From Akkermansia muciniphila (GTDB lineage: Bacteria; Verrucomicrobiota; Verrucomicrobiia; Limisphaerales; UBA9464): DNA of 64,000 nucleotides. Where the stretch lies: the NCBI GenBank assembly GCA_945861565.1, contig CAMAUY010000003.1, positions 1-64,000 of the forward strand. The letters run 5' to 3'. Below, one piece after another: positions 44,579-56,491 of the stretch. Position numbers and translations under genes: made by a program. The notes under the pieces were generated by a model. The model had not been told where the DNA came from. It saw only the letters and a list, made by a program, of their open reading frames with translations, and searched no databases. The stretch's first letter is position 1; every line of letters begins with the position of its first letter.

Positions 44579-44609
44579 CCCTCTCCCCCGCTCCGAGCGG
44601 GGGAGAGGG
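44579..44609. repeat. Perfect 14-bp palindromic hairpin
   Basis: Fourteen perfectly paired bases (44579-44592 with 44596-44609; ccctctcccccgct and its complement) around a CCG loop, followed by a second partial copy (ccgggagaggggg). This is the widespread CCCTCTCC-type intergenic repeat, located between the amidohydrolase and the propeller gene. The rest of the 44500-44800 gap shows no gene. Confidence 0.8.
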
Positions 44610-44800
44610 TGGCCCGCAGGCCGGGAGAGGGGGTGCTCTTGTTCATGGTCCCAATTCATGTCAATTTTTTTGGAAAACCTTGCTACCCACGAGTCGCAAT
44701 GCGCCCGCGGTCGCCACGTCTCCACGCGGTTCAACTAAGTACCGCCGCAATGTGAAAGCCACCGATGGGGCCGGAGTAACCCAGCAGCAAGCATTGTTGC

Positions 44801-46048
44801 TTAGTTACCGTCGAGGCTCCAGTGATACGCAACTAATCCATTCAACTCACGCACAAACATTTGATCACCCGCCACGGCAAGGTGCGCCCACGTCTCGACG
44901 TCGGCCAGGTTCCGCTTGTCCAGCAGAGAAAACTTCTCCTTATTCGCGTGAATCAGCAGCAGAACTCCCCGTTGGTCGAGGGCGAGAATTCGATCCCCAC
45001 GAGCGACCAGGCTCAGGTATTTTCCGAAAGACTGATCCGTCGTCCAGTTCTCGTGGCCGGTCGCCACATCAATGGCCATCAGGCGTTGGCTTTTGAGGTG
45101 GTGGTAGGCGACCCCTTCGATGACAACCGGCGTGCTCATGTAACCCTGCGACTTGTTTCTCCAGGATTCGGTAATAGTGAATTTACCATCCGTCTGCGTC
45201 ACATGAAACCCAATCGTCCTGCCGCCATAGGTGCTGGTAAAGAGCGTGTCATTATCGACAACGGGCGTTAGTATGTTCATACCGCGAAAGGCCTCGACCG
45301 CCTGCTCCCAGATAACCTTTCCGTCTGCCGGGTCCAGGCCGGCGAGCTTCTCGCGGGTTTGAACAACGAGCTGCCGTTTGCCGGCCAGTTCTGCAACGAT
45401 TGGAGATGAGAAAGCGCTCCCCATCATGCCCCCCTTTTCCTGCATCGACCGCCAGAGAATTTTGCCAGTGAGCTTGGCGAGCTTGGCAATGGATGCGCCC
45501 GCCTGAACGTAAACCGCCTCACCATCGACCAGGGGAGAACAAACGAAGCCGAAGTCGGGTAGCGCCGTGCCCAGCTCTTTCACGAAGTCGACCCGCCATT
45601 GCTCGGCACCCGTAGAGGCATCGAGACACACCAACACATCGCGCATCCCCGCCACATAAAGTCGGTCGCCGTCGAGCGCGGGAGTGGAGCGAATCCAGTC
45701 ACCATTGGACTTAGCGAAAAAGGGCACCGACATCGCGCCCTCCCACGAATGGCTCCACAATTTCTTCCCCGTCGCTCGATCGAAGGCGCGGACAATTTCG
45801 AGTTTCTTGTCTCTGGACTCCGTGGTGAATACCCGATCGCCGCCCACGATAGGTCCGGAATAACTGGGTCCCAGGTCAACGCGCCATAAGCGCCGAAGAT
45901 GGTTGGCATCCAGCTTGCTAGGCCAATCGGGGCCGGTGAACTGCCCGTCGCGTTGAGGCCCACGCCACTGCGGCCAGTCCTGACTTGGAGTGCCGGCACT
46001 CGTAGCGAGGGCCGTAAACGCCAGGAAAAGTATCAAACAAAGTTTCAT
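44801..46048 (-). CDS. PQQ-like beta-propeller protein (BamB/quinoprotein type)
   Basis: Exported protein of 415 residues from ATG 46048 (signal LCLILFLAFTALATSAG); a start at 46069 is also open. Repeated WD-like propeller blades follow, for example DWPQWRGPQRDGQF at the start and several A-x-D-x-x-T-G-x-x-x-W motifs (AFDRATGKKLWSH, LDASTGAEQWR, IDVATGHENW), the signature of PQQ-type eight-bladed propellers. Whether it binds PQQ or is a structural relative cannot be told. Confidence 0.85.
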   Translation of the reverse strand: MKLCLILFLAFTALATSAGTPSQDWPQWRGPQRDGQFTGPDWPSKLDANHLRRLWRVDLGPSYSGPIVGGDRVFTTESRDKKLEIVRAFDRATGKKLWSHSWEGAMSVPFFAKSNGDWIRSTPALDGDRLYVAGMRDVLVCLDASTGAEQWRVDFVKELGTALPDFGFVCSPLVDGEAVYVQAGASIAKLAKLTGKILWRSMQEKGGMMGSAFSSPIVAELAGKRQLVVQTREKLAGLDPADGKVIWEQAVEAFRGMNILTPVVDNDTLFTSTYGGRTIGFHVTQTDGKFTITESWRNKSQGYMSTPVVIEGVAYHHLKSQRLMAIDVATGHENWTTDQSFGKYLSLVARGDRILALDQRGVLLLIHANKEKFSLLDKRNLADVETWAHLAVAGDQMFVRELNGLVAYHWSLDGN

Positions 46049-46062
46049 TCGAAAAAGCCAGA

Positions 46063-46099
46063 TTGACAATAATTTGTCTATTATTTATTCATTTGTCAA
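46063..46099 (-). promoter_or_regulatory. AT-rich promoter candidate with inverted TTGACAA sites
   Basis: ttgacaa (46063-46069) and its complement ttgtcaa (46093-46099) face each other in a markedly AT-rich gap. Read on the minus strand the second is a TTGACA -35 sequence for the propeller gene; the matching -10 is weak. The symmetry could be an operator or chance. Confidence 0.3.
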
Positions 46100-46194
46100 A
46101 TTTTTGTATCGATAAGGTCGCGGTCGGAAGATTTACCTCTATTTGTCGTATCACGATCAAAATAGGTTCCTTTTTCCGCCTCGCGACAACACGT

Positions 46195-47238
46195 CTATTG
46201 GACGACTTTGGCCGTGACCCGCTTGGACAACCTGGCGATGTCCGCCGAAGTCACGACCTCGATCATGATAGGGCCGGCGACGTCAGCGATGGTTCGAATA
46301 TTTCCCTTCTCGACTGCGACGCGGATGCGTCGTTGCTCGGTCGTTACAAGATTTGGCTCCACGAGTGTCGCCACGGCGAGGGGATCATGGAGCATCACGG
46401 TGCCATCGGAGTAATAAGAACCCACTCCGAAGGTCGCCATGAACTGTTTTAGGCGCGGCTCCCACTCCGCCGTCATGGCTGCCATCGCCTTCGCCACGGG
46501 TGTCGGACAATGCTTGATCCGGTCCAGGTCCGAGTTGAGCAGTTTCGTGCGGAAGGTTACCTCCGCCGGGACCAGGGTGATCCGCACGCCGCTTTCCAAA
46601 ACAATCCGTGCGGCCTCAACATCATTGCGCAGGTTCGTTTCAAAACGCTCCGGGATCTCTTTGCCCTCGATGAGAATCGGATTCAACGAACCACCCATGA
46701 TCACGAACCGGGCGATCTTCGACGCCAATGAGCCGTTCTTTTGCAACGCCATCGCGATGTTCGAAAGCCCGCCAACGGACACGATGACGACTTTTTCGTC
46801 GGATTCCAATAGAACCTTGGCGATCAATTCCGCTGCCGAGAGGGTGGAGATGCCATTTACCTTTTCACCCTCTGCGAGGATGCCTTTGCCTTCCCATCCG
46901 CCCCAGAAAGGCGTGTGGCCATCAAACGCGTTGGTGCGCCCAGCGGCCACCGGCACGTGATCCTTGCCCATCAAGAGGAGAAGCTTCCGGGCAATGGCCG
47001 ACCGCACGGATACGTTTGAGTAGACGGTCGTCACGGCGCGCAGATCGATCTGGGGGCTTCGGGCAGCCAGGACCAGCGCATAGGCGTCGTCCACGTCCGT
47101 GCCGATATCGGTGTCGAAGATGACGGGGATGGGTCGCTCTGCGGCTTGCAATGAGCACATCAGGCAGAAAACCAGCAGAAGCTCGAATCGATGGAACAGG
47201 ACGCTCGTCCGTGTCGTGACTTGCGTGAGAGTGGCCAT
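46195..47238 (-). CDS. Nucleoside hydrolase
   Basis: Protein of 347 residues with an N-terminal signal-like segment (RFELLLVFCLMCSLQA) and the diagnostic DTDIGTDVDDAYALVLA calcium-site motif near residue 41. Later landmarks: VVIVSVGGLSNIAMAL, FVIMGGSLNP, ITLVPAEVTF and MLHDPLAVATLV, with the second catalytic region. It should hydrolyse N-glycosidic bonds of ribonucleosides; a signal peptide suggests action outside the cytoplasm. Confidence 0.88.
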   Translation of the reverse strand: MATLTQVTTRTSVLFHRFELLLVFCLMCSLQAAERPIPVIFDTDIGTDVDDAYALVLAARSPQIDLRAVTTVYSNVSVRSAIARKLLLLMGKDHVPVAAGRTNAFDGHTPFWGGWEGKGILAEGEKVNGISTLSAAELIAKVLLESDEKVVIVSVGGLSNIAMALQKNGSLASKIARFVIMGGSLNPILIEGKEIPERFETNLRNDVEAARIVLESGVRITLVPAEVTFRTKLLNSDLDRIKHCPTPVAKAMAAMTAEWEPRLKQFMATFGVGSYYSDGTVMLHDPLAVATLVEPNLVTTEQRRIRVAVEKGNIRTIADVAGPIMIEVVTSADIARLSKRVTAKVVQ

Positions 47239-47383
47239 GGCTATGCCCCCAATCTGTCAGACCCGCCCACTGTTACAAATATGTTCACGACTGGGCCTAC
47301 ACCGCCGGCATCTACTGGACTGCCTGGTGAATAGCCGCGATTTTGTTTCGGGACCAACGGACGTTTTGCCTCGGTGGTGAAGT

Positions 47384-47413
47384 CGCGGGCCAGCCCAGGT
47401 GGGCCAGCCCGCG
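47384..47413. terminator. Possible terminator of the sulfatase gene
   Basis: A symmetric hairpin: cgcgggc pairs with gcccgcg and gccc with gggc, with CA/CA internal mismatches and an aggt loop. It lies about 20 bases past the sulfatase stop. No T tract is seen on the minus strand, so the call is tentative. Confidence 0.4.
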
Positions 47414-47431
47414 TGTTTCACAAGCAGGGCG

Positions 47432-49000
<1,569 letters not shown>

Positions 49001-49200
49001 TGTTCGTGTTTTGCTTGTCAGTTCGCGCGATCCATGCGCTGCGCAGGCTTAAAGTACAATACTTTCTACTTCTTCAAATACTTGATCGTCGCCACCACTT
49101 TACCGGCATTACCAATAATCTCGGAATGCGCCCGCGCCAAACCTCACAAATCCCTTGTCACTGCCGATTGAACGGGGCAACTTGACTCTGTGTCATAGGA

Positions 49201-51843
49201 TTGAACAAACCAGATCTACTTAACCGCAGAGTGTTGCTAAACCTAATTCCATTGAGCCTGCACCACCGCACACGTTATCGTGACAAGTTCATAACTCGAC
49301 CGGCGGGCAGCACGAGCCTGAGAGGTTGGGTGTGGGCGACTTTCTGCACGTTTGCCCTTGTGTCCGCGTGCATCCGCTCAGTGGCGGCGACTCCGGGCGG
49401 AAAGCACTGGACGTTCGAGCCCGTGAGAAAACCCGCTCTTCCCGCCCTCCCCGGCGGTGTCGAGCCGACGCAAACCGACATCGACCGATTTATCGTCGCG
49501 GCACTTCAGACTCGCGGGTTGTCCCTGTCGGCACCGCTTACCCGATGGCAATGGATTCGTCGTGCGACATTTGATCTCACCGGCGTCCCACCCACTTGGG
49601 AGGAGGTTCGCGCATTCGTTGAGGACCCCTCCGTCGACGCGAAGGAAAAGGTTCTGGATCGCTTGTTGAACTCGCCACGCTACGGTGAGCGCTGGGGGCG
49701 GCACTGGCTGGATCTCGCGCGCTACGCGGACACGCTGGGCGGAAGTGCCATTGGATTTAGCCGGTTCCCGTTCTCCTACACGTATCGGGACTATGTCATT
49801 CGTTCCTTCAACGCGGATTTGCCGTATGACCGCTTCGTCACAGAACAATTGGCGGCGGATCAGCTGGGACTGAGCGAAAACGATCCAGCGCTGGCGGGAC
49901 TTGGGCTGCTGACGGTCGGGATGCAATACCGAAACCGACATGATGTGATCGACGACCAGATCGATGTCATTTCACGCGGCTTGATGGGTTTGACGGTCGC
50001 GTGCGCTCGTTGCCACAACCACAAATTCGATCCGATCTCGACGGAGGATTACTACGCACTCTACGCCACCTTCGCTGCCAGCCGGGTTCCCGAGTTGCTG
50101 CCGATCATTGGCAAGGCGAAGAATGATGAACCGCATCGCGATTATCAACGTGAGTTGGCGCGTCTTCAGGAGAGTCATGACGCTATGGCGAGCGAACAGA
50201 ATGACGTGATGCGCAGTCGTCTGCGGATGCAAGTCGGGCTGTATCTGCGCGAGCTCGCGAAAGGGGTTCCGGAACAGGATCTTTCAACGGCTTTCCTATC
50301 CTATCGCACCGATGATACCCGGCCTCTTGTACTGAATCGTTGGCGGAACTACCTGAAGAAAATGCCCGAAAACGATCCGGTATTCGGCCCGTGGATCCGA
50401 CTTTCGCGAATGCCTCCGGCTGAATTTTTGACCGCTTGCTCCAACCAGATCCAGAGTTTCGAAAAGGAGAACGGTGATCCGGCGAAATTTAAAGACCCGC
50501 ATCTCCTCGCCGCGCAGGCGCCTGTGTGGAATCCGCGAGTACTCGAAGCGATTGCCAAGAAGTCTCCACAATCATTGATCGACGTTGCGGATGCCTACGG
50601 GGATCTATTTGCCAACGTGCATCAGACTTGGTTAAAGGGTCTGCAAGCGGCATCCGCTGAAGCCGCCGCCGGTGCCGAGATCATTCCCGACGAAGACCCG
50701 CGGCATCTGGACGTCAATAGTCCGATCAATCGACAACTGCGTCGCCACCTTTACGGAGAAAACACTCCAACCGCAGTTCCCGATGACTTGGCGGTGCATC
50801 TCTTGAACCGGACGGTGAATGACAATTTGTCCGGGCGACGCGGGGCGATACACGATCTCCATCTGAACTCCCCGGGATCGCCGGCGCGAGCCATGGCGCT
50901 GCAGGAGGAATCGTCTCCGGATTCGTTTCATGTCCTGAGGCGTGGGAACCCACTCGACCGCGGCGCGGTCGTTCCAGCGCGCTTTCTGACCGTGCTCGAT
51001 TCGACGAATGCCCCACCGTTTCCGGACGGTCACCGTCGTTTGGGGCTGGCGCGCAAGGTCGTATCGGCGGATAACCCGCTGACACGAAGGGTTCTCGTGA
51101 ACTGGGTGTGGCAGCATCATTTTGGACAGGGCTTCATGAAGACTCCGGACGACTGGGGAACCCGAGCGAGCAAGCCGACCCATCCCGAGTTGTTGGACTA
51201 CCTGGCGTCGGTGTTTGCCGAAGATCGATGGTCCATCAAGAAACTGCATCGTCGCATCATGCTGTCCTCGGTCTATGCGCAGGGTGCGATTGAAGATGCG
51301 CGGTCACGCCAAGCGGACCCCGAAAATGAACTTCTCTGGCGGATGCCGCGTCGTCGGTTGGAGTTGGAGGCGATGCTGGATTCCCTCTTGGCGGTGTCCG
51401 GGGAATTGGATCCTGTTGTCGGCGGAAAGCCTTACGATCGCGATACCAAGCCTACGGTGCTGCGCCGTAGCGTCTACGCGTTCGTGAACCGGGACATCGT
51501 TTCCAATCTTTCGAGCACCTTTGACGCCGCGAATCCGAGTTCGTGCACCGCGCGCCGTCCGGACACTACCGTGCCACAGCAAGCACTCTTCGCAATGAAT
51601 TCGGAATTCATCCAGGATCGTGCGGCGGCACTGGCGGCGCGGGTTGGCCCGATTGCTGGGGACGACGATGTTCGGCGAATTCGCGAGCTGTATCGGCGCG
51701 TATACTCGCGCGAACCCGAAGCGGCCGAACAGGAGCGCATTCTTCGCTTCGTGCGCGACGCCGCCCAATCGTCCTCGATTACGGCGTGGCAACAGGTCGC
51801 GCACACGTTGCTCGCGGCGAACGAATTTGCCTTCGTGGACTGA
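49201..51843 (+). CDS. DUF1549/DUF1553 PSD-family protein (pair 4)
   Basis: Protein of up to 880 residues. The N-terminus is unclear: the frame opens with TTG 49201 with little basic or hydrophobic context, while GTG 49330 (VWATFCTFALVSACIRSVAA) follows a GAGAGG sequence and would start a signal peptide. DUF1549 has YGERWGRHWLDLARYADTLG and CARCHNHKFDPI; DUF1553 has LTRRVLVNWVWQHHFGQGFM and HPELLDYLASVF. No extra cytochrome domain. The DUF1501 partner starts 5 bases after the stop. Confidence 0.88.
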   Translation: MNKPDLLNRRVLLNLIPLSLHHRTRYRDKFITRPAGSTSLRGWVWATFCTFALVSACIRSVAATPGGKHWTFEPVRKPALPALPGGVEPTQTDIDRFIVAALQTRGLSLSAPLTRWQWIRRATFDLTGVPPTWEEVRAFVEDPSVDAKEKVLDRLLNSPRYGERWGRHWLDLARYADTLGGSAIGFSRFPFSYTYRDYVIRSFNADLPYDRFVTEQLAADQLGLSENDPALAGLGLLTVGMQYRNRHDVIDDQIDVISRGLMGLTVACARCHNHKFDPISTEDYYALYATFAASRVPELLPIIGKAKNDEPHRDYQRELARLQESHDAMASEQNDVMRSRLRMQVGLYLRELAKGVPEQDLSTAFLSYRTDDTRPLVLNRWRNYLKKMPENDPVFGPWIRLSRMPPAEFLTACSNQIQSFEKENGDPAKFKDPHLLAAQAPVWNPRVLEAIAKKSPQSLIDVADAYGDLFANVHQTWLKGLQAASAEAAAGAEIIPDEDPRHLDVNSPINRQLRRHLYGENTPTAVPDDLAVHLLNRTVNDNLSGRRGAIHDLHLNSPGSPARAMALQEESSPDSFHVLRRGNPLDRGAVVPARFLTVLDSTNAPPFPDGHRRLGLARKVVSADNPLTRRVLVNWVWQHHFGQGFMKTPDDWGTRASKPTHPELLDYLASVFAEDRWSIKKLHRRIMLSSVYAQGAIEDARSRQADPENELLWRMPRRRLELEAMLDSLLAVSGELDPVVGGKPYDRDTKPTVLRRSVYAFVNRDIVSNLSSTFDAANPSSCTARRPDTTVPQQALFAMNSEFIQDRAAALAARVGPIAGDDDVRRIRELYRRVYSREPEAAEQERILRFVRDAAQSSSITAWQQVAHTLLAANEFAFVD

Positions 51844-51848
51844 ATCCT

Positions 51849-53240
51849 ATGACTACCCAATTTCCATCCTCGCGCCGAGAATTCCTCAAACGCTGCGGCA
51901 TGGGATTTGGTTCGCTGGCGCTGGCGGACCTGATCTGCCAACCGGGCCACGCCGGCGACATCACGACGCATTTTGCGCCGCGCGCCAAGCGAGTGATCCA
52001 TGTATTCCTGAACGGTGGCATGTCGCAGGTCGACACGTTTGATCCTAAACCCGAGCTGACGAAACGCGGCGGGCAGATGCTGCCGTATGAGAACTTGCAG
52101 ACCGAGCGCAAGACCGGGGTGGCGTTGCCATCGCCGTTCACATTCCGGAACCATGGCGAGAGCGGGATTCCGATCAGCGATTTGTTTCCCCAGTTGTCGC
52201 GCTGTGCCGATGATCTGGCGGTTATCCGGTCGATGCATGTCGAACTGCCCAGCCATGAGCTGTCGCTGATGTTGATGAACACCGGTGATCAGCGGTCTGT
52301 GCGTCCAAGCATGGGTTCATGGCTCACCTGGGGCATGGGTTCCGAGAATCAGAATCTGCCTGGGTTTGTCGCATTATGTCCCGGGGGAATGCCGGTCGGG
52401 GGCGCAGCAAACTGGCGTTCTGCATTTCTGCCGGGAGCGTACCAGGGTGTTCACGTGGACACGTCCCAGGCCGATCCACGCAAACTGATCGACCACATTC
52501 GCAACGGACGAATGAGCGCCAATGCTCAGCAGAACCAATTCGAATTACTGAGGGAATTGAACGCGCAGCATTCCGCGTCGCGCCCAGGGGAAGCGGCTTT
52601 GGAGTCGCGGATCCGATCCTTTGAACTCGCCTACCGCATGCAAATGGAGGCGACCGACGCACTGGATGTGGATCAGGAACCGGAACACATTCGTAAGGCC
52701 TATGGTGAAGGGCCTCAAAATCGACAGCTACTCATGGCCCGGCGGTTGGTGGAGCGGGGAGTTCGGTTCGTCCAGACGTGGCATGGCAACATGCAACCGT
52801 GGGACAGCCACTCGAACATACGCACGGAGCATCGCAAGGTGGCGAACGAATGTGACCAGGGCTTGGCGGCGCTGATAATGGATCTCAAACAGCGCGGCCT
52901 TCTGGACACGACATTAATTTTGTGTTCCGGGGAGTTCGGCCGCACGCCTTCCGTCGAAATGGGGCAGAACGGTTCAGGGGCCGCCCAGGGACGCGATCAT
53001 AATCATTGGGGATTTTCCTTGTGGCTGGCCGGGGGTGGCATCAAGGGCGGAACCGTCTATGGCGCGACGGATGAATTCGGATTTCGCGCCGTTGAAAATC
53101 CTGTTTCCGTCCATGACTTGCACGCCACAATGTTGCAATTGTTGGGCTATGATCACGAGCGACTCACCTATCGCTACGCGGGTCGTGACTTCCGATTGAC
53201 CGATGTATACGGGCGTGTGGTGCGCGATATTATTGCGTGA
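51849..53240 (+). CDS. DUF1501 domain protein (pair 4)
   Basis: Protein of 463 residues starting at ATG 51849, just past the PSD stop (the open frame begins inside the PSD gene). Tat-like signal (SRREFLKRCGMGFGSLALAD). Landmarks: HVFLNGGMSQVDTFDPKPEL (with Asn replacing the usual Met/His-Gly context), LCSGEFGRTPSVEMG, GRDHNHWGF, and C-terminal RLTDVYGRVV. Completes the fourth PSD/DUF1501 pair. Confidence 0.9.
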   Translation: MTTQFPSSRREFLKRCGMGFGSLALADLICQPGHAGDITTHFAPRAKRVIHVFLNGGMSQVDTFDPKPELTKRGGQMLPYENLQTERKTGVALPSPFTFRNHGESGIPISDLFPQLSRCADDLAVIRSMHVELPSHELSLMLMNTGDQRSVRPSMGSWLTWGMGSENQNLPGFVALCPGGMPVGGAANWRSAFLPGAYQGVHVDTSQADPRKLIDHIRNGRMSANAQQNQFELLRELNAQHSASRPGEAALESRIRSFELAYRMQMEATDALDVDQEPEHIRKAYGEGPQNRQLLMARRLVERGVRFVQTWHGNMQPWDSHSNIRTEHRKVANECDQGLAALIMDLKQRGLLDTTLILCSGEFGRTPSVEMGQNGSGAAQGRDHNHWGFSLWLAGGGIKGGTVYGATDEFGFRAVENPVSVHDLHATMLQLLGYDHERLTYRYAGRDFRLTDVYGRVVRDIIA

Positions 53241-53305
53241 TTTTCGATCGGGTTGAATCCGCCGTTTCCGCAGTTCGATTTTCTGGAGCACGGGACCGCG
53301 CAAAA

Positions 53306-55480
53306 CTATTTACCCGTCTTTTTTGTTTCCGAGTATTCCAGCAGGTATTTCCTGCGTTGATCGGCGAAGTTCTTTAAACCAATCGTACCGCCACCAAAAG
53401 GACCCTGACCGCTTCCCTCGATGTCTTTCACAAGCCCTTTGAAAAAATCTTCGGTCGAATCAAGTTTTCGCGTGTCGGCTTTAACATCCTCCGCGATCAG
53501 CGCGTGATAACGCTCGGCGGTTGGGCCAAGCTTACTCCAATCAAGCCATTTCTCCGCAATGTCCCGAACGTAGCCGAGATAGCGTGTTCGCAGCGAGGGC
53601 ACCGCCAGAAGTTTCGAGATGAGGGGCTTGTTCGGATCATTGGCTGCCACTAAGGGATCCAGTTCAACTCCCTTTACGGGTGGCAGGTTGCCGAAACCCG
53701 GTCCACCCGGCCCACCCGACCCGCGTCCTCCGGGCCCAACCGGTCCTCCGAAACCACCCCCGGGACCACCGAAACTTGGCGGTGGCAACGCTGCCGACAG
53801 TCCCGTGCGCAACTCCGGTTCACTCAACGATCCGCTCTTGTCGGCGTCCCAATCGGAAGACCACTTTTCGAAGACGCCTCTGAGTTCAGCACGAGTGAGC
53901 GATCCATTCTTGTCAGCGTCTACCGCCGTGAATAGACCGGGGCCGATGAATCTTCCCGGGCCGAATCCGCGTCCACCACCCGGGGGACCAAATCCCTGGG
54001 GTGCCGGGACAATGTCTCCGAGCCTCTCGGCGAATTGTTCCTGTGTGACGGTGCCGACCTTGTCCGGATCCAGTTTATTGGACCAAACGTCGGCCAATGC
54101 GCCCAATTCCTCTCGAGTGAGTTTTTCGTCTGCGTTCTTGTCCCCTTGCGATAAGATCTGAGGAGCCAGCATCATCCCCGGCCCGAGCCCTCCCCGACCC
54201 CCTCCCCGACCGCCGCCTCCGAAACCCGGCCCGCCGGGTTTGACAAACGTCTCGTTCACATCCGCGGGCAGGATGTGAAAGCGCCCTTTCACATCCTGGT
54301 AGATGCTATAGTCGCTGGTTCGAATCCAGTAGCCGTCGTTGTTGATCAGGGCGTTGTCGAGTGCGATGAACTTGATTGCACCGTCAATGTCGAGCAATGG
54401 GCTCAGGGCTGCCTCCAATTTATCCGGCGGCGTTTCATTGAGAACCTTACACATCTTAATGAATGACGCCCAGACCTTCGGATCATCTTTGGTCTTGATC
54501 GTATAGATCGATTTGTAGACTGCCGGATCTTCGCCGAGGTAGGTGAGTCGGCCCTGGCCGCCGGGATTCCCACGCACTTTCCATCGCGCGCCCTGGGTCG
54601 TGCCAAACCATTCTTTGACGAAGTCCTTGTTGAATTGCTGGAGATTGTTGTAGACGCCCCAACTCTCACCGTTGATGGCGACGCGCGCGAAATTAGCTTT
54701 CGCCGCAGGGAGATATTCACGCGCGATATCCAGAAAGAGTACCGGCCGCAGATAGGTCGGATCTTCGTGGGCATTGATCAAATTCAGCGTGCGATACCCT
54801 CCGATGTGTTGCTCCTTATGCACAAAATCCAGGGCCAGATTCAGGGAACGCTTGCGGCCTTCGCCGATCATTCCGTAGGAAGACATGCCACGGAAGTGGA
54901 CCCCCACATCGTGGTAGGTTTTGCCGTCCACGATTAGCTTGGCCGGCACCTCGACATCCGTGTTATGAAAATCCTCCAGTTCTTTTTCCCAGTCCGCATT
55001 CGCGAATTCCAGGAAGAACGTCCGCAACGTCTGCGGATCGTACAAGGGTGCATCAGCAAACGATTTCACGTCGGTCGGCGATAATTTCACACCGGGCTTG
55101 GCCGGTTCCTGTTTTCCACGCGGCCCACCCAACCCGCCTGGGCCTCCGGGTGGCCCAAAGCCACGCCGGCCGCCCCCTCCCGCTCTTTCCTTGCGCAGGA
55201 ATTCACGCGCGGCAATTCGCTCGGCCGCATTGAGATGGCCGTCAGCATCCTTGTCGAATTGCTTCACCACCTTGGTCTCCGGCTGCATCATGCCGCCAAA
55301 TCCACCGGGGCCAGGGCCGCCTGGGCCAAACCGGGGCGGTCCACCCGAGTCGGGGTTGCGGTCGCGTTGGGGCGGATTGTCCTGAGCCGGCATTGCCGTG
55401 GTCAGCGCGCAGCAGCACACGAGCAAGCGGGCGAGGAGTGGTATCCGTGAACGGATTGGTCTTGTCATCCGAGTGTTCAT
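53306..55480 (-). CDS. CotH kinase-family protein with EF-hand repeats
   Basis: Exported protein of about 724 residues (ATG 55480; signal IPLLARLLVCCCALTTA). The middle is a CotH-type protein kinase-like domain (RKRSLNLALDFVHKEQHIGG, GYRTLNLINAHEDPTYLR, GVYNNLQQFNKDF, and DNALINNDGYWIRTSDY). EF-hand-like loops occur before and after it: DKDADGHLNAAE, DKNADEKLTREE, DADKNGSLTRAE and DADKSGSLSEPE. Glycine/proline-rich linkers (GGPGGPGF type) join them. CotH proteins phosphorylate secreted proteins in spore-formers; here the role is unknown. Confidence 0.85.
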   Translation of the reverse strand: MNTRMTRPIRSRIPLLARLLVCCCALTTAMPAQDNPPQRDRNPDSGGPPRFGPGGPGPGGFGGMMQPETKVVKQFDKDADGHLNAAERIAAREFLRKERAGGGGRRGFGPPGGPGGLGGPRGKQEPAKPGVKLSPTDVKSFADAPLYDPQTLRTFFLEFANADWEKELEDFHNTDVEVPAKLIVDGKTYHDVGVHFRGMSSYGMIGEGRKRSLNLALDFVHKEQHIGGYRTLNLINAHEDPTYLRPVLFLDIAREYLPAAKANFARVAINGESWGVYNNLQQFNKDFVKEWFGTTQGARWKVRGNPGGQGRLTYLGEDPAVYKSIYTIKTKDDPKVWASFIKMCKVLNETPPDKLEAALSPLLDIDGAIKFIALDNALINNDGYWIRTSDYSIYQDVKGRFHILPADVNETFVKPGGPGFGGGGRGGGRGGLGPGMMLAPQILSQGDKNADEKLTREELGALADVWSNKLDPDKVGTVTQEQFAERLGDIVPAPQGFGPPGGGRGFGPGRFIGPGLFTAVDADKNGSLTRAELRGVFEKWSSDWDADKSGSLSEPELRTGLSAALPPPSFGGPGGGFGGPVGPGGRGSGGPGGPGFGNLPPVKGVELDPLVAANDPNKPLISKLLAVPSLRTRYLGYVRDIAEKWLDWSKLGPTAERYHALIAEDVKADTRKLDSTEDFFKGLVKDIEGSGQGPFGGGTIGLKNFADQRRKYLLEYSETKKTGK

Positions 55481-55526
55481 AAAAATTGGACCTGTCTTAA
55501 TGTTCAATCTGCCACCCACGCGGGCA

Positions 55527-56273
55527 TCAGTAATCACGATCAAACGAATAATCGTTGGTGCGCATCAGGATGCGGCCTGGCACCAACACGATCCGGGTGA
55601 ACGCGGCGTGGCCGTCGGCAAAGGTCATGTTCCAGCGGTGATCACCGTAGGGTGTGTGGGTATAGTGCTCTTTCGGTGCCGGCACTCCGTTCCACGGTGG
55701 ATAGAACGAACCCGCCTCCCCCATGATGACGAACCGCGACGGGTTTCGAACTTGGGTCTCCCGGCAACTGTTTCCCTCGGAATTGATCGTCAGCGTGTTC
55801 CACTCCACCAGGCCGGTATTTGCCGCGTAGGAAGATCCAGCAATCGAGTACATGGCGGTCTTGGCCGGCTCCCTCGGACAGCGCGAAATTTCGACACGGT
55901 CGCCGGATCGGTTGATGCCGAGGTAAGGATTCAGCAAACGCTTCGATGAATCCACCAGCGCCCACAAGGAATCGCTGCCGCCCCACCCCACCCAGGCAAA
56001 TTGGGTGCTGATCGGCGTTCCATTCGTTCCGATCAAGACCCGGCCGGGAAAGCGGCCGTCGAAATCGGCCCGGTACAGTACCGAGGCCAAGCCGATCTGG
56101 CGCAAATTGCTCAAACACTTGGTGCGGCCGGCTCTTTCCTTCGCCTTTGACAGCGCCGGCAACAGCATCGATGCCAGAATGGCGATGATGGCAATGACGA
56201 CGAGCAGCTCGATCAAAGTGAACGCCGTGATCCGTCGTCGGGCGGGAATCAGCGAGGATGATGGATGTTGCAT
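55527..56273 (-). CDS. Prepilin-like protein with N-terminal cleavage/methylation domain
   Basis: Protein of 248 residues from ATG 56273. N-terminal type IV prepilin signature [19 protein letters not shown] followed by an amphipathic helix with [12 protein letters not shown], the verrucomicrobial hallmark. The C-terminal half has [17 protein letters not shown], a conserved ending of the DUF1559-related group. These pseudopilins are very numerous in PVC genomes and presumably assemble into secretion or surface pili. The CotH gene starts about 46 bases downstream and is probably in the same transcript. Confidence 0.88.
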   Translation of the reverse strand: MQHPSSSLIPARRRITAFTLIELLVVIAIIAILASMLLPALSKAKERAGRTKCLSNLRQIGLASVLYRADFDGRFPGRVLIGTNGTPISTQFAWVGWGGSDSLWALVDSSKRLLNPYLGINRSGDRVEISRCPREPAKTAMYSIAGSSYAANTGLVEWNTLTINSEGNSCRETQVRNPSRFVIMGEAGSFYPPWNGVPAPKEHYTHTPYGDHRWNMTFADGHAAFTRIVLVPGRILMRTNDYSFDRDY

Positions 56274-56491
56274 AATACGCGAAGTTGCCCACGGTTGACT
56301 CCACTGAACGACCACCACTGGCGTATCAAGAATTGGATGGCGGGTCTGGAATGCAAGGACCATTTGGGAACCTCCACAGCCCACGATGTACCCGACAAAC
56401 CATTGATGTGAATATTAAGAACAACGCATGGCGCGCCCGATGGAACAACGACAACGATCCCCACGCCGCGATTGGAGTCCGGGGCGCCTTG

